DNA of 64,000 nucleotides from Ophiosphaerella korrae. Taxonomy: Eukaryota > Ascomycota > Dothideomycetes > Pleosporales > Phaeosphaeriaceae. The translations under genes were made by a program, and so were the position numbers. Below are positions 30,420-44,200 of this stretch, one piece after another. The notes under the pieces were generated by a model. The model ran no database searches and was not told where the DNA came from. It saw nothing but the letters and a program-made list of their open reading frames with translations. Each line of letters opens with the position of its first letter. Position 1 is the stretch's first letter. Where the stretch lies: the NCBI GenBank assembly GCA_028456385.1, contig JALNQF010000054.1, positions 179,533 through 243,532 on the forward strand. The letters run 5' to 3'.

Positions 30420-33400
30420 AGCTAATATAATAGTAGAAAGTATAACTAAGAAAAAAAGTAAAGTACCTCTAAGTAGTTATAAATTAGATAGAACTAACTA
30501 GGTAGTAGTTAAGATATACTTAAATAACCTAATTACTAAGAAAAAAGATATATAATTAATAGTCGAAGCCTTAGAAATATAGAATAAAGAACTATAAGTA
30601 TATATTAAATAGAATAAGACTTAAATTAAGGCTATTATAGTAGGATAAAACTAGATAGAATAAATTACTTAGAGACTAGAAATAAGTATAATAAAAAAAC
30701 TACCTAAGATACTTATACTTAAGAAATTTAATAAAATAAAGAAAGAATTAAGACTATTTTTAGCTTTAGTATAACTATAGAAAGATATATAAGTACTATA
30801 CTTTAATATAGAAGAAGAGAAAGTTATATATATTAGAATATACCTAAAAGAGAAAGCTATAAGATAGTTTAAACCCTATTAGATAAACTATAGCCTAAGA
30901 GCCTTATAAATAAAGAAAAATAAAATAATAGCTATCTTTAGAAGTTATAAATACATTATACAAAAAATAAGAGTAGTATTTAGAGACGTAGATATTACCT
31001 AATAAGTAAAAGAAAAACTTAAAAGGCTTAAGTAATAGAAAAGCGTTGTAGAATATATATTAGAATTTAAATAATTATTATAAAATATAGAATAGAATAA
31101 TCTATCTTTTATATTAAGGTTTAAATAAAGATTAAAAGAAAATATCTAATATAAATTAATCTAGATAGAAAAGCTAAGTATATTAGTAGCTTTAAAAGTA
31201 TAGGTAATATAAGTAGATAAAAACCTCTAAGAATAAAGAATAAATAAACATAGTAGATACTATAGAAACTATAATAATAGAGACCCTATAATACTAAAAA
31301 TAAATAAAGATAGTAAAAAGAAGAATAAAGACTTTACTTATTTTAACTATAGTAAAAAAAGCTACTATATAAAAGATTTTTAGTTAAAGAAAAAGAATAT
31401 AGTATACTATAAGTATATAAAACTAAGATACTTTATAAAGGACTATAGAAGTAAAGATCTTAAGAAAGAAAAAGAAGCCTAGTTAAAGATAGCTAAAGAT
31501 AAGAAAGAAACACCTAAAGTATAAGCTAAACTTTAGAAAAAAGTAGTAGTAAGTAAAAAATTATAATATATAATACTCTATTAGACCTTTTAGTATAAAG
31601 ATAACTACTATATATACTTTTCTAGTAAGTAAAGAGTAAGATAGTTTTTATAGAAGAATAGAGTAGTAGTAATAAAAGAAACAATTTAAGATTAGCTTAA
31701 AAAAACTAATATAGTTACTTTAAAAAGAAGTAATAAAGAATAAATTAAAGTTAGAAGTATAAAGTATACCTAAATTAATAGAAGCTATAATAGCTATATA
31801 AAAATAAATATAGTAGAATAAAATAAATACTAGTAGTTTATTTAGAAATACTTACTAGTTATAAGTATAGAAGAAGTATATAAAGACTAGAAAATATATA
31901 ATTTTAAAGTAATAAAGTTTAGAATATTCTAATAATAAATAGAGTATTATATAGTTATAGTAAGAAGAATACTAATATAAAAAAAGTAGTAATTTATTAT
32001 AAAAAAGATATAATAGATTAATAAAGCCTATATACTAAGTATACTAATAGTATACTATATCTTAGTATAAATAAGACCTAGTATAGACAAATACTAAGAA
32101 GGAGATAATAAGAGAATAGAACTAGAATATCTAGTATACTTTAAAGTATCCTAAGTATTATACTTAAATAGTAATTGTTATATATATAGAGAAGCTAGGG
32201 TAAGAAATTATACTTAGCTAGTATAAAGGAAAAGATATAACTACGTAAAAGCTATCTAAAGGAAAGATATTAAAGGCTAAAAATTAGTTAGTATACCTAA
32301 TAAAGAATATATAGCGATTAGACCTAGAAAGAAATTACCTAGAGAATATATCCTAGGAAGACTATAGTATAAATATATAAAAAATAAATATTTAAAATAA
32401 ATAGACTATAAATAGAAAGTAAAGTAATAGCTCTAGATAAATAGATAATTTACAAAATAGCTAAAGTAAAAAAAGCTTAATAGTATAATAAGCCTATATA
32501 TAAAAAAAAAAAGAATATATAAAAAAATATATATATAAATTAAAATTAATAGTAGAGCTACAAAGAACTTTATATTAAAAAAGTTTATAAAAAACTAAAG
32601 AATAAAATATACTATAAAAAGATACCTTTAATAATATAGTATAATTAAAAGTAAACTATTCTAAGAACCTATTAGGTTTAAAATAGTACTCTCTATATTA
32701 AGATTAAAAGAGTTAGAGATTAAAAATATAGTTATAGATATAATAACAATTAATAATAAATAAGATATAAGATTAGAGATACTATAGTTATAATTAACAA
32801 ACCTAAGAATTATTTAGAGAATAGAAAAAATTAGCTACTCTAAGAAAGATATATTAAAAGCTAATATAAGTATATATAAAGGAGAATTCCTAAATAAATA
32901 CAAGAAATAAGAAAAGTAACTTATAGAACCTAAAGAATACCTTCTAGAATATTAGCTATAGGGCTTAGTAATAGAATTAGAAAAAGGAAAAAATATAAGT
33001 TAGAGCCTAATATATTAGAAAACTAAAAAAAAATTAAAGATTAAATAATTGTTTATTTAAAACGTAATAAAGAAAGGATAAATTTAAAACTCTTAATTCT
33101 TAGTAGTATATAGACTTATATTTATAAATAAAGAGAGAATAAAAGATAAATAACTCTATATAGATTTTAGAAAAATAAATACAATTATAAATAAAAACTA
33201 ATATCGCTTACTATAAATAGATAAAATATAAGATAGACTATAGAAAGCTTAAATCTTTATAAAGCTAGATATCTAGAATACTTACTATTAGATTAGAATT
33301 AAAAAAGGTAATAAGTAGAAAATAGTATATTAAACGTAATATAAACTATTTAAATACTTAGTAATACTTTTTAGACTAATAAATATACTAGTAGTATTTT

Positions 33401-35760
33401 AAGGAAGAATTAATATAGTCTTAAGAGAATACCTAGATATATTTATATTTATATATTTAGATAATATCGTTATATTCTAAGAAATAGAAGAAGAATATAT
33501 ATAGTATATATTCAAGGTATAAAAAAGACTAGTAGAGAATAAATTAATTTTTAAGATAAAGAAATACAAGTTCTATATAAAAGAAATAGACTTCCTTAGA
33601 TTTAGTATTAAACTAGGAAAAATAAAGATTAACTTAAGTAAGATTAAAGTAATCTAAGAATAGCTAATACTAAAGAACTTATAAGAGGTTTAGTAGTTTT
33701 ATAGACTAGTAAACTTTTATAGAAAGCTAATAGTAAAATAGTTTAAGCTAATAAAACTATTAATAAAGCTTATAAAGAAAGATATACTATTTAAATAGAC
33801 TTAAGAATGTAATAAAGTATTTAATTAGATTAAATAGAAGTTTATAGAAAACCTAGTTATTAGAATATATAACCTAGACCTACTAGCGATAGTAAAAATA
33901 GATATATTAAACTTAGACTATAGAATAGTACTAATATAAGAAGATTAAGTTATAAAGTAAGAATACTTAGTTAAATACTTCTCTAAGAAAATAAAGCTAG
34001 TAGAACTTAATTACTTAATTTATAATAAAGAAATATTAGTAATTTATAAAGTATTTAAGTAATAGAAAGTATAATTATAAAAAGTAAAGTATTAAATAAA
34101 GGTCTATATAGACTATAAGAACTTTATAAGATTTATAATAAATAAAGACTTATTATAATACTATATAAGATAGTAAGAATACTTATTAATATTTAACCTT
34201 AATATTATATATACAAAGAGTAAAGATAACTAATTTATAGATACTTTAAGTAGAAGACTAGATTTATAAAAAGAAGTAAATACTACTAGTATAGTTCTAG
34301 TTAAGAATAAAGATAGATATTTAGTTCTAAATATACTTAGAATAGCTATAATACTTAAGAAGAAGAATAGTAAGCTAAATAAGTAGATTTAAAAAGAAAT
34401 AGAAAAGACCTCTAAGAAATAAAAAAACTTAAAACCTAAAAAGAATATATAAAAGTTTATAGAAGAATATATATTCTAAGTAAAATATAGAAAGAGTTTA
34501 TATAATAATTTTATAAACTACTAGTATATATATACTAAAGTATTAATAAAATACTAAATAGAATAGTATAAGATTACTATATTTTAAAAGTAAAATAACT
34601 AGTAATAGAAGTACTATAAAACTATATAGAATGTTATAAAAATAAGTATAGTAGATATATACTATATAGAATATTATAACTAGTTAAAGTACTAGAGTAA
34701 CTTTAGAGAATTATTATAATAGACTTTATTATAAAGTTACTTAAGTTAAAAGATTTAATCTTAGGAGTTAAGTATAATAGAATTATAATAATAGTAGATA
34801 AGCTTATAAAGTACTTATACTTTAGACTATATAAAGAAAAAAGTAGGATAAAAGTTACTATATACTAGATCCTAGAAACTATAATTAGCTAATATAGGCT
34901 ACTAGATAGGATTATTATAGGTAGGGACGTAGGGTTTATATCTAAATTATAGGGAATAATAATAATACAATTAGGAATTAATTATATAATATTAATAGTA
35001 TACTACTTATAGATAGATAGATAATTAGAACGCATAAACTAGATAGTAGAATAATACCTAAGATACTACTTAAACTAGAACTAAAATAATTAGGTAAAAC
35101 TATTACCTATAGTATAGTTAGTATATAATAGTATAAAGAATATAGTAATAAGAGTATTATATTTCTTTACAAACTATAGATTTAACCTAAACGTATATAG
35201 AATACTAAAAAATATAGAATTATAGTCTCTAAGAGGAGAAAACTTTACTACTAGACTTAAAGATATATATAATTAATTAAAATAGGATATAGAATTCCTA
35301 TATAATTAAATAGTAAAATACTACAATTAAAAACATATAGAGGAACCTTAATTTAAAGAGGAGGAAAAAGTATAGTTACTATAAAGGAATATTAAAAGTA
35401 AATAATTAAGTTCTAAACTAGATTATATTAAAATAAAACTATATAAGATTAAGAAGAAAGTTATACTAGTTATATTTAAATTAAGGCTACTAGATAAGAT
35501 AAGGATATACTTAATATTCTATATATTACTACTAGAAAAAGTACTACAAGAAGTAGAACTACTAGTATACAAAGTAGATATATATAGAGAATAAGAAGAA
35601 TAAGAAGTTAAAGAAATCTTAGTATATTAGTTCTATAATAGTAAGAACTACTACTTAGTAAAATAGATAGGAATAGATAAGAAAGGATAACTATAAGAAG
35701 AAATATAAGAACTAGAAGATAACCTTAACTACTTTAAGAAACTAAAAGAGTTCTAAAATT
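30420..35760 (+). pseudogene. element 2 gag-pol remnant
   Basis: Colinear with element 1: Gag and degraded zinc knuckles (about 31325-31445), protease site NSRATKNF (about 32550), reverse transcriptase with YLDN (about 33451-33470), RNase H, integrase, and a chromodomain near 35590-35745 (NYYLVKWIGID). It has more stops than element 1, consistent with longer or heavier RIP. Confidence 0.82.
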
Positions 35761-35799
35761 AAAACCTACTAGAACGCCTTATAGTAAACTAAGAAAGTC

Positions 35800-36397
35800 T
35801 ATAGTACTACTACTAGATAGAGAGATAATAGGATTACTTAATATAATAAGAGCTAGAGTAGCTTCTATAGTAATCTTAAAATTAAGCTTAGACTCTAAGA
35901 GAATAGCCTACTTAATAGACTTTGTATTATTTAAGGCCTTTATTTTATAAAGATAAGCTAAATAGGTATAATTCTCTATTAATATACTTAGAATCTAATT
36001 ACGTTCCTTTTTAGCCTCTATAATCTATTTAGATAGTTTATCTTAAGCGTAATTAATAGCTTACTCTATTAGAAATATATATAGACGTATAAATAAGTAT
36101 TATTAACCTATATTTTACTAGAGATATACTAAAAAGATTATAAGATAAATAAGTATTAGTATAAATATACGCCTTATAAGCCTTACTATATTTTAAAGAA
36201 ATATAATCTAATAGAGGATTTAAAGATTTGTAATAAGAATAAAAAATATAGTAATATTATAGTGTAATATACAATCTACTAATTAAAGATAATAAAAGGT
36301 AGACTTAGTAAGTATAAGAGAAGATAAAGAACTTAATATTAATAAAGAAACTAGATTAATAACTTTAGCCCTATAGTAGATAAACTAGAACCTATCT
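35800..36397 (-). pseudogene. element 2 antisense ORF remnant
   Basis: Minus-strand blocks AKVINLVSLLI (near the LTR) and YKIKALNNTKSIKW, LLESKLNF, TIEATLALI (near pol) match the equivalents in elements 1, 4 and 6. Stops are frequent. Confidence 0.45.
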
Positions 36398-36411
36398 AGA
36401 GGAAGAGATAG

Positions 36412-37239
36412 TATTATAGGCGTAATAAGAGAAATTAAGATAGAACTAATTAGTCCTAACTTAAGTACTAACAAAGTATAAGATAAGTAGAGTAATAACC
36501 TAGATTAAGAAATAAACTATAACGTATTCTATTAGCGAAGCGGCTATATTACCGAGACGGCTACTCTAAAATACACTAAAAAATCGAAAATTCAACATCT
36601 AATATCTCGACAACTATACTATAATAACTTCTAAAAATTTAATAGATTAAAGATTATATATAAAGTAGTAATCTATAAAATTTTTAGAACGTGCAGCCTA
36701 GTTTATTTAATATTATTAATGAAAAAGTGTTTTTTACTGTAGAAAATTTTACTATCTTAAGAACTACTAGGCTGCACGCTTTAAAAATTTCATAGATTAC
36801 TACTATATATATAATCTTTAATCTATTAAATTTTTAGAAGTTATTATAGTATAGTTGTTAAGATATTAGATGTTGAATTTTCGATTTTTTAGTGTGTTTC
36901 AGAGTAGCCGTCTCGGTGATATAGCCGCTTCGCTAATAGAATACGTTAACCTAAATATATAACCTATAGAGTAATCTATAAATACGTATAATAGATTAGA
37001 GTAATCTATAATATTATACAAATAGATTAGTATAAGTATATAGTTAATAGAAATACGCATTATTAAGATAGTATTAGTAATCTAATCTCTAACCTAGAAC
37101 GCTAATACTTAATATTGTATATATAAATTAACTAATATATATAGTTATTACTAATTACTATATAAACCTTTATTATTACCTTTTAATCTATTAACAAATA
37201 AAAAGTTACTTATAGTTAATAATAGGTAACTATATAATA
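36412..37239 (+). repeat. LTR shared by elements 2 and 3, split by a foldback element
   Basis: Starts TATTATAGGCG after a purine tract and ends AACTATATAATA before CTTTACTACTTTAATT. Without the 425-bp insertion and its TA duplication, the LTR is 401 bp. Its body resembles element 4's LTR (406 bp) more than element 2's own 5' LTR. Confidence 0.8.
36522..36946. mobile_element. 425-bp foldback MITE, Tc1/mariner type
   Basis: Both ends begin ACGTATTCTATTAGCGAAGC and are flanked by TA (36520-36521, 36947-36948). The inverted arms run about 175 bp each with few differences, mostly C/T transitions, around an AT-rich centre (about 36700-36760). There is no coding capacity. TA duplication and terminal repeats fit a Tc1/mariner-mobilised MITE. 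It interrupts the shared LTR. Confidence 0.88.
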
Positions 37240-37309
37240 CTTTACTACTTTAATTATTAGAAGAAGTAAAGCGTAAGTAGCGTATAGTCTAAGCTAATAT
37301 AATAGTAGA

Positions 37310-39491
37310 AAGTTTAACTAAAAAATAAGGTAAAGTACTTCTAAGTAGTTATAAATTAGATAATACTATATAGAAAGTAATTAAAGACTACCTAAATAAC
37401 TTAATCTTAGAGAAAGAAAATATAAAGATAGTAATTAATACTCTAGAAATATAGAATAAAAATCTATAAGACTACGTAAAGTAAAATAAAGTATAAATTA
37501 AAGCTATTATAGTAAGATAAAACTAGATAAAATAAATTACCTTAAGACTTAAGATAAGTATAATAAAAAAACTACTTAAAATACCTATACTTAAGAAGTT
37601 TAATAAAATAAAAGAAAAACTAAAACCTTTTATTACTTTAGTATAACTCTAGATAGATATATAAGTACTATACTTTAATAGAGAAGATAAGAAAGTAATA
37701 GGTATTAGAATATACCTTAAAGAAGATATAATAAGATAGTTTAAGCCTTACTAGATAGACTATATAATATACGCTCTAAAAATATAAAAAGATAAAATAA
37801 TAGCTATCTTTAGAAGTTATAAATACTTTACTAAAGAAATAAGAGTAGTATTTAGAGATAGAGATATTACCTAATAAGCTAAAGAAAAGCTTAAGAAGCT
37901 TATACAATATAAGAGTATTTCTAAATATATATTATAGTTTAAATAACTATTATAAAATATAGAATAGAATAAGCTATCTATAATATTATAATTTAAATAA
38001 AAACTAAAGTTAAGAATTTAGTATAAAATAATCTATATAGAAAAGCTAAGAATATTAGAGGTTCTAAAGTAATAGGTAATACAAGTTAATAATAACCTCT
38101 AAGAATAGAGAATAAACAAATATAGAAGATAACTTAAAAACTAAGATACTAGAGACTCTATAATCTTTAATACTAATAAAAATAAGAAGAAAAATAAAAA
38201 TAAAGACTTTACGTACTTTAACTATAGTAAGAAAGGCTACTATATAAAAGACTATTAATTAAAAAATATATATATATAATATATTATAAATATAAGAAAC
38301 TAAGGTACCTTATAAAAGATAATAAAAGTAAGGACTTAAAGAGAGAAATATAGTTAAAAACAACTAAGAATAGAAATAAAGTACTATAAGTATAGGCTAA
38401 ACCTTAAGAGAAAGTAGCTAAGAGTAAAGAAGTATAGTACGTAATACTTAATTAGACCTTTTATTATAATAATAACTACTATATATATTTTTCTAGTAAA
38501 TAAAAAGTTAGATAGTTCTTATAGAAGAATAGAGTAGTAGTAATAAAAGAAAGTAGAACTTAAGTATAGCTTAAAGAAAAAACGCGTATAATAGACTTAC
38601 TAATAGAAAACTTAGAAGAGAAAAAACTCTAGACTATATTAATTACTACTAAAAGACTACTAGGAGATAAAGAGACTACTATAGTTACCTTAAGAAAACT
38701 ATAAAGAGATAGAAGATAAGTTAATATAAAAGGTATAAAGTATACCTAGTTAGATATATATAGTTATAATAGCTATATAATAATAGATATTATAGAATAA
38801 AATAAGTAATAGTAGTTTATTTAGAAATACTTACTAGTTATAAGTATAGAGGAAGCGTATAAAGACTAGAAAATATATAATCCTAAAAATATAAAGTTTA
38901 TAATATTCTAATAATAGATAAAGTAATATATAGTTATAGTAAAAAGAATACCTATATAAAAAAAATAGTAGTATCTTATAAAAAAGATAAGATAGATTAG
39001 TAAAGCCTATATACTAAGTATACTAGTAGTATACTATATCCTAGTAAAAAAAGACCTAGTATAGACTAGTACACAAAAGGAGATAATAAAAGGATAAATC
39101 TAGAACACCTAGTATATTTTAAAATATCCTAGGTATTATACTTAAATACAAACTACTACTTATAGAGAGAATTAAAAGTATAAAATTACGTATAGCTAGT
39201 ATAAAGAAAAGGATATAATTATATAAAAGTAATCTTAAGAAAAGATATCTAAGGCTAGAAAATAATTAAAATACTTAACAAAGAATATATATTAATTAGA
39301 CTAGGATCTAAGCTCTCTAAAAAATATATATAAGGAAGACTATAGTATAAATATATATATAATAAATATCTAAAACACAAGAACTATAAATAGAAAACAA
39401 GGTAATAGCTCTAAAAAGATAGATAATTTACTAAATTACCTAAGTAAGAATAGCTAGAAGTTATAAAAGGCTTATATATTACAAATACAAG
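37310..39491 (+). pseudogene. element 3 gag and start of pol, remnant
   Basis: Same organisation as element 1 Gag: an N-terminal helical region, then degraded zinc knuckles (about 38210-38330) and a linker up to the protease region, where element 4 inserted. Many RIP stops. Confidence 0.78.
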
Positions 39492-39496
39492 TATAT

Positions 39497-39902
39497 TATA
39501 ATATAGTTACTTATTATTAACTATAAGTAACTACTTTAGAAGTATTAGTAGATTAGAAGTTAATAATAAAAGCTTATATAGTAATTAGTAATAACTATAA
39601 ATAATAGTTAATTTATAAGTATAATATTAAGTGTTAGTATTCTAGGTTAGAGATTAGATTACTAATACTATCCTAATAATACGTATTATTATTACTATAT
39701 ACTTATTACCTTCTTAGTACTTCGCGACTTTATATTTACTAAGATCGCGAATTTATAAATTTGTTACGTATCTCTATTATAGTTAGTCTCTTAATTAAGT
39801 TTATAATCTTATAGGTTATTACTTTACTTATTCTATACTTTGTTAGTAACTAAGCTAAGACTAATTAGTACTATCTTAATTTCTCTTATTACTATTATAA
39901 CA
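39497..39902 (-). repeat. element 4 3' LTR
   Basis: 406 bp. The right edge reads ACTATTATAACA, that is TGTTATAATAGT on the minus strand, keeping the TG terminus. Confidence 0.88.
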
Positions 39903-40748
39903 CTATCTCTTCTTTTATATAGGTTTCTATTCTCCTATCTTAAAGCTAAGGTTATTTATCCTATTTCTTTATTAATCTATAACTCCTTGTTACTCTCTAT
40001 ACTATCTTACTCTTAATATAATAAGCTTTTCTTTATAGCTTATATAGTTTATAATAGAGTTAAAATATTTCTTTATTATTATTATACTTTATTAGGTCTT
40101 GTATATCTTATATATTTAAATAATAGTAAATATTGTAATAAATATATTCTTGCTAATATTTAGTATAAATATATTTCTTCTAGTATTTTACTTATAGAGT
40201 ATAAGTATTTAATTTCTATATAGTCTCTTTCTACTAAGTTATATAAAGCTATTAATAGAGCTTAAAAGAAACTATTATTATAGCTTACTATATGTAAGGG
40301 GTCTAGGGCGGAGAGCTATTAGGGTACGCTTAGCGCTGTCGACGAGCTCTACTAGGCTAAGTAACTAGCGCGTACTAGCTCTATCGGCTAGTATATTCTA
40401 CTATATACAACTTAGTACAACCCTAAGTAAGTTCGAAAAACTTTAAGTAATAATAACTAGTATATATATTGTATACTACTACAATAGCTTAACTAGCTAT
40501 TAGCCCCTTTTTGTTAGGATTAGCTTAGTAGTATACTATCCTTATACTATAGCTAAAGCTAAGTATAAGTTAACTTTTTATAAGCTAGTAGAGCTATATT
40601 CTTATATTAAGCGTTTTTATAAAATAAAAGCTTATAATAATACTAAGTTATCTAAATAGTTTTATATATTAGAGGATAAGTTAGATCTTAAAGACGTAGT
40701 AGAGGCTACTCTAGCTCTTATTATATTAAGCGCTCCTATTATCTCTCT
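39903..40748 (+). pseudogene. element 4 antisense ORF remnant, split by a solo LTR
   Basis: Plus strand, antisense to this minus-strand element. Blocks KVIYPISLLIYNSLLLSI and NRVKIF occur before the solo LTR. After it come KAKYKLTFYKLVELYSYIKR, KIKAYNNTKLSK and VVEATLALII. The order and spacing match elements 1, 2 and 6. Confidence 0.5.
40293..40546 (+). mobile_element. 254-bp solo LTR, plus orientation
   Basis: Starts TGTAAGGGGTCTAGGGC and ends CTATCCTTATA. CTATA flanks both sides (40288-40292 and 40547-40551). Same family as the reverse copy at 27682-27946. It lies inside the antisense ORF of element 4 and is distinctly less AT-rich than the surrounding DNA. Confidence 0.88.
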
Positions 40749-40753
40749 ATCTA

Positions 40754-41194
40754 TATTATAGTAGTAATAAGAGAAAACTAATTTAAACTAATTAGCCCTA
40801 CTATAGATAACAACAATATATATAATCTATAGGACAATAAACTAGACTAGGAGACTAACTACAATAGGGATACGTAATAAATTCGCGATTTACAATCTTA
40901 GTAAATATAAAGTATAAATCTAAGCACGTAATAAATTTACAATTTGCGATCTTAGTAAATACAAAGTATAAAGCTAGCTAAGAAGCCTAGATATATAGTT
41001 AGTAGTAATGCGTATTATTAGGATAGTATTAGCAATTTAAGTATTGACTACGAGCGATAATACTAAGATAGTTGCAAGATATCTTCTATTATTTATAGCT
41101 TATTGTAGATTACTATACAAGCTTTTGTTATTACTTCTTAATCTACTAATAACCCTTAGGTATTAGGAAGTCGACCCTAGTAACACCTATTATA
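40754..41194 (+). repeat. element 5 5' LTR
   Basis: 441 bp. Starts TATTATAGTAGTAATAAGAG and ends CACCTATTATA, followed by CCTTGCTAATTTAG. Confidence 0.92.
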
Positions 41195-41259
41195 CCTTGC
41201 TAATTTAGTTATTACGAGAAGCAAAGCGTAAGTAGCGTATAGTCTAACTAATATAATAG

Positions 41260-44200
41260 TAGAAAGTTTAATTAAAAAAGTAACTAGAGTACCTATAAGT
41301 AGTTATAAGTTAGATAATATAGTATAGAAAGATATTAAAAACTATATAAACAACTTAATCTCTAAGAAGGAAGATATAAAGATAGTAATTAACGCCTTAG
41401 AAACCTAGAATAAAGAACTCTAAGAGTACGTAAAATAAAATAAGGTATAGATTAAAGCTATTATTAAAGGATAAAACTAAATATAGCTAATTATACAACG
41501 CCTAGAGATAAGTACAACAAAGAAACTACTAAAGATACCTGTTCTTAAGAAGTTTAATAGAATAAAGGAGAAACTAAGACTCTTTATAGCCTTAGTATAG
41601 CTCTAGATAGATATATAAGTACTACACTTTAATATAGAAGAAAAGAAGGTAATATATATTAGAATACACCTTAAAGAAAATATAATAAGATAGTTTAAAC
41701 CTTACTAGATAGATTATATAATACACGCTCTAATAACCTAAAAGGATAAGACTAGAGCTATCTTTAGAAGTTATAAGTACTTTACTAGAAGAATAAGAGT
41801 AGTATTTAGAGATATAGACGTTACCTAATAAGCTAAAGAGTAGCTAGAAAAGCTTATATAAAACTAGAGTATTCTAGAATATATATTATAGTTTAAATAA
41901 CTATTATAGAATATAGAGTAGAACAAATTAGCCTTAATATTATAATTTAAACAAGGACTAAACTTAAAGATCTAATACAAAATAATTTATATAGAGAAAC
42001 CTAAGATACTAAAAGCTCTAAAGTAATAGGTAATATAAATTAACAATGATCTTTAAGAATAGAAGAAGAATAAATATAGAGGTTATACTAAAAACTATAA
42101 TAAGGGAGACCCTATAATCTTTAACACTAATAAGGATAAGAAGAAAAAGAAGACTAAAGACTTTACGTACTTTAACTATAGTAAGAAAAGCTACTACGTA
42201 AAAGACTACTAATTATAAAAGAAAAAAGATATAGTATATTATAAATATAGAAAACTAAGATACTTTGTAAAAGACTATAGAAGTAAAGACTTAAAGAAAG
42301 AAAGAGAAAATTAGTTAAAAACAACTAAAGGCAAAAAGGAAGTACTAAAAGTATAAGCTAAACCTTAAGAAAAGGTAGCTAAGAGTAAAGAAGTATAGTA
42401 TATAATACTCTATTAGACCTTTTGTTATAATAATAACTACTATATATATCTTTCTAGTAAATAGAGAGTAGCGTAGTTCCTATAGAAATAGAGATATAAG
42501 GTAGTAGTAATAAAAGAAAGAATAAAAGCTTAGCTAGAAAAAATAGCCTAAGTAATAAACCTACTAATAAAAGACTTAGAAGAGGAAAAGCCTTAGATTC
42601 TATTAATCTAAGCTAAAGAACTAATAAAAGATAAAGAGACTACTATAGCTTCCTCTAAAGGACTATAAGGAAGTAAGAGATAAGTTAGTATAAGAGGTAT
42701 AGAGTATACCTAGCTAGATATATATAGCTATAATAGCTATATAACTATAACTATAGAAGAACAAAATAAAGAATAGAAATTTATTTAAATATACTTAATA
42801 GTTATAAGTATAGAAGAAGTGTATAAAGACTAGAAAGAACGTAATTTTAAAGAAATAAAGTTTATACTATTTTAAGAATAGATAAAATAATATATAGTTG
42901 TAGTAAGAAAGATACCTATATAAAGAGAATAGTAGTACCTTATAAGAAAGACGTAATAGATTAATAAAGCCTATATACTAAGAATACTAGTAGTATACTA
43001 TATTCTAATAATAGATATAATTAGAAAAGATAAATACTAGGAAGGGGATAACAAAATAATAGACCTAAGATACCTAGTATATTTTAAAGTATTATAGATA
43101 TTATACCTAGATAAGAATTGTATTATATACAAGAACTCTAAGACAAATAACAGCGTATAGCCTATAAGAAGAAAAGGCTATAATTATATAAGAGTAATTC
43201 TAGTAGAGGATATTTAAAGATAAGAAATAATTCTAGAAGATAGATACATAGTAGTAAGGCCTAGATATAAACTATTTAAGAAATACGTCTAAGGAAGACT
43301 ATAGTATAAATACAAGAATAATAAATGTCTAAAATATAAAGAATATAAACTTAAAGTAAAGCTATAGCCTTAGAAAGATAGATAATTTACAAAATTACTA
43401 AAGCTAAAATAGCTAGAAGGTATAAGAGGCCTATATATTATAAAGATAAGTATATACTAAAGAAGAAAAGTATAATTAATAATTAATAGTAGAGCTACAA
43501 GAAACTTTATATTAAAGAAGTTTATAAAGATACAAGGAATAAGTTATATAATAAAGAAGTACCCTTAATAGCTAAGTATAATTAAAGGAAAACTATTCTA
43601 GGAACCTATTAGGTTTAAGACAATTCCCTCTACACTAGAACTAGAAGAAATAAAGATTAAGAATATAGTTATAGATATAATAACAATTAATAACAAATAA
43701 GATATAATATTAGGTATACTATAGTTATAGATAACTAACCTATATATTAATTAGAGAATAGAGAAGATTAATTACTATAGAATAGACATGTTAAAGGCTA
43801 ATATAAGCACCTATAAAGGAGAATTCCCTAAAGAATATAAGAAATAGGAAAAGTAGCTTATAGAGCTAGAAGACTATCTCTTATAATATTAGCTATAGGA
43901 TTTAGTAATAGATCTAAAGAAAAATAAAGACGTTAGATAGAGCCTAGTCTATAGAAAAATAGAAGAAGAATCTAAAATTAAACGAGTATTTATTAAAAAT
44001 GCAATAAAAAAAGGATAGATAAGAGAACCTAAATCCTTAGTAGCGTACAGACTTATATTTATAGACAAGAAGGGAACAAGTAATAAGAGACCTTACGTAG
44101 ATTTTAGGAAAACTAACATAATTATAAACAAAAACTAATACCCTTTACTATAAATAGACGTAATACAAAATAGACTATAAAGAGTAAGAATCTTTATAAA

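Larger units (their letters stand above)
29934..36411 (+). mobile_element. element 2: chromodomain Ty3/Gypsy, shares its 3' LTR with element 3
   Basis: 5' LTR 29934-30367, internal region 30368-36411, then one LTR (36412-37239) followed directly by a second gag. Same family and domain order as element 1, but its LTR has a different middle. The 5 bp before it are TAAAG; the matching duplication would lie beyond the window if elements 2 and 3 inserted as one unit. Heavily RIP-mutated. Confidence 0.82.
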
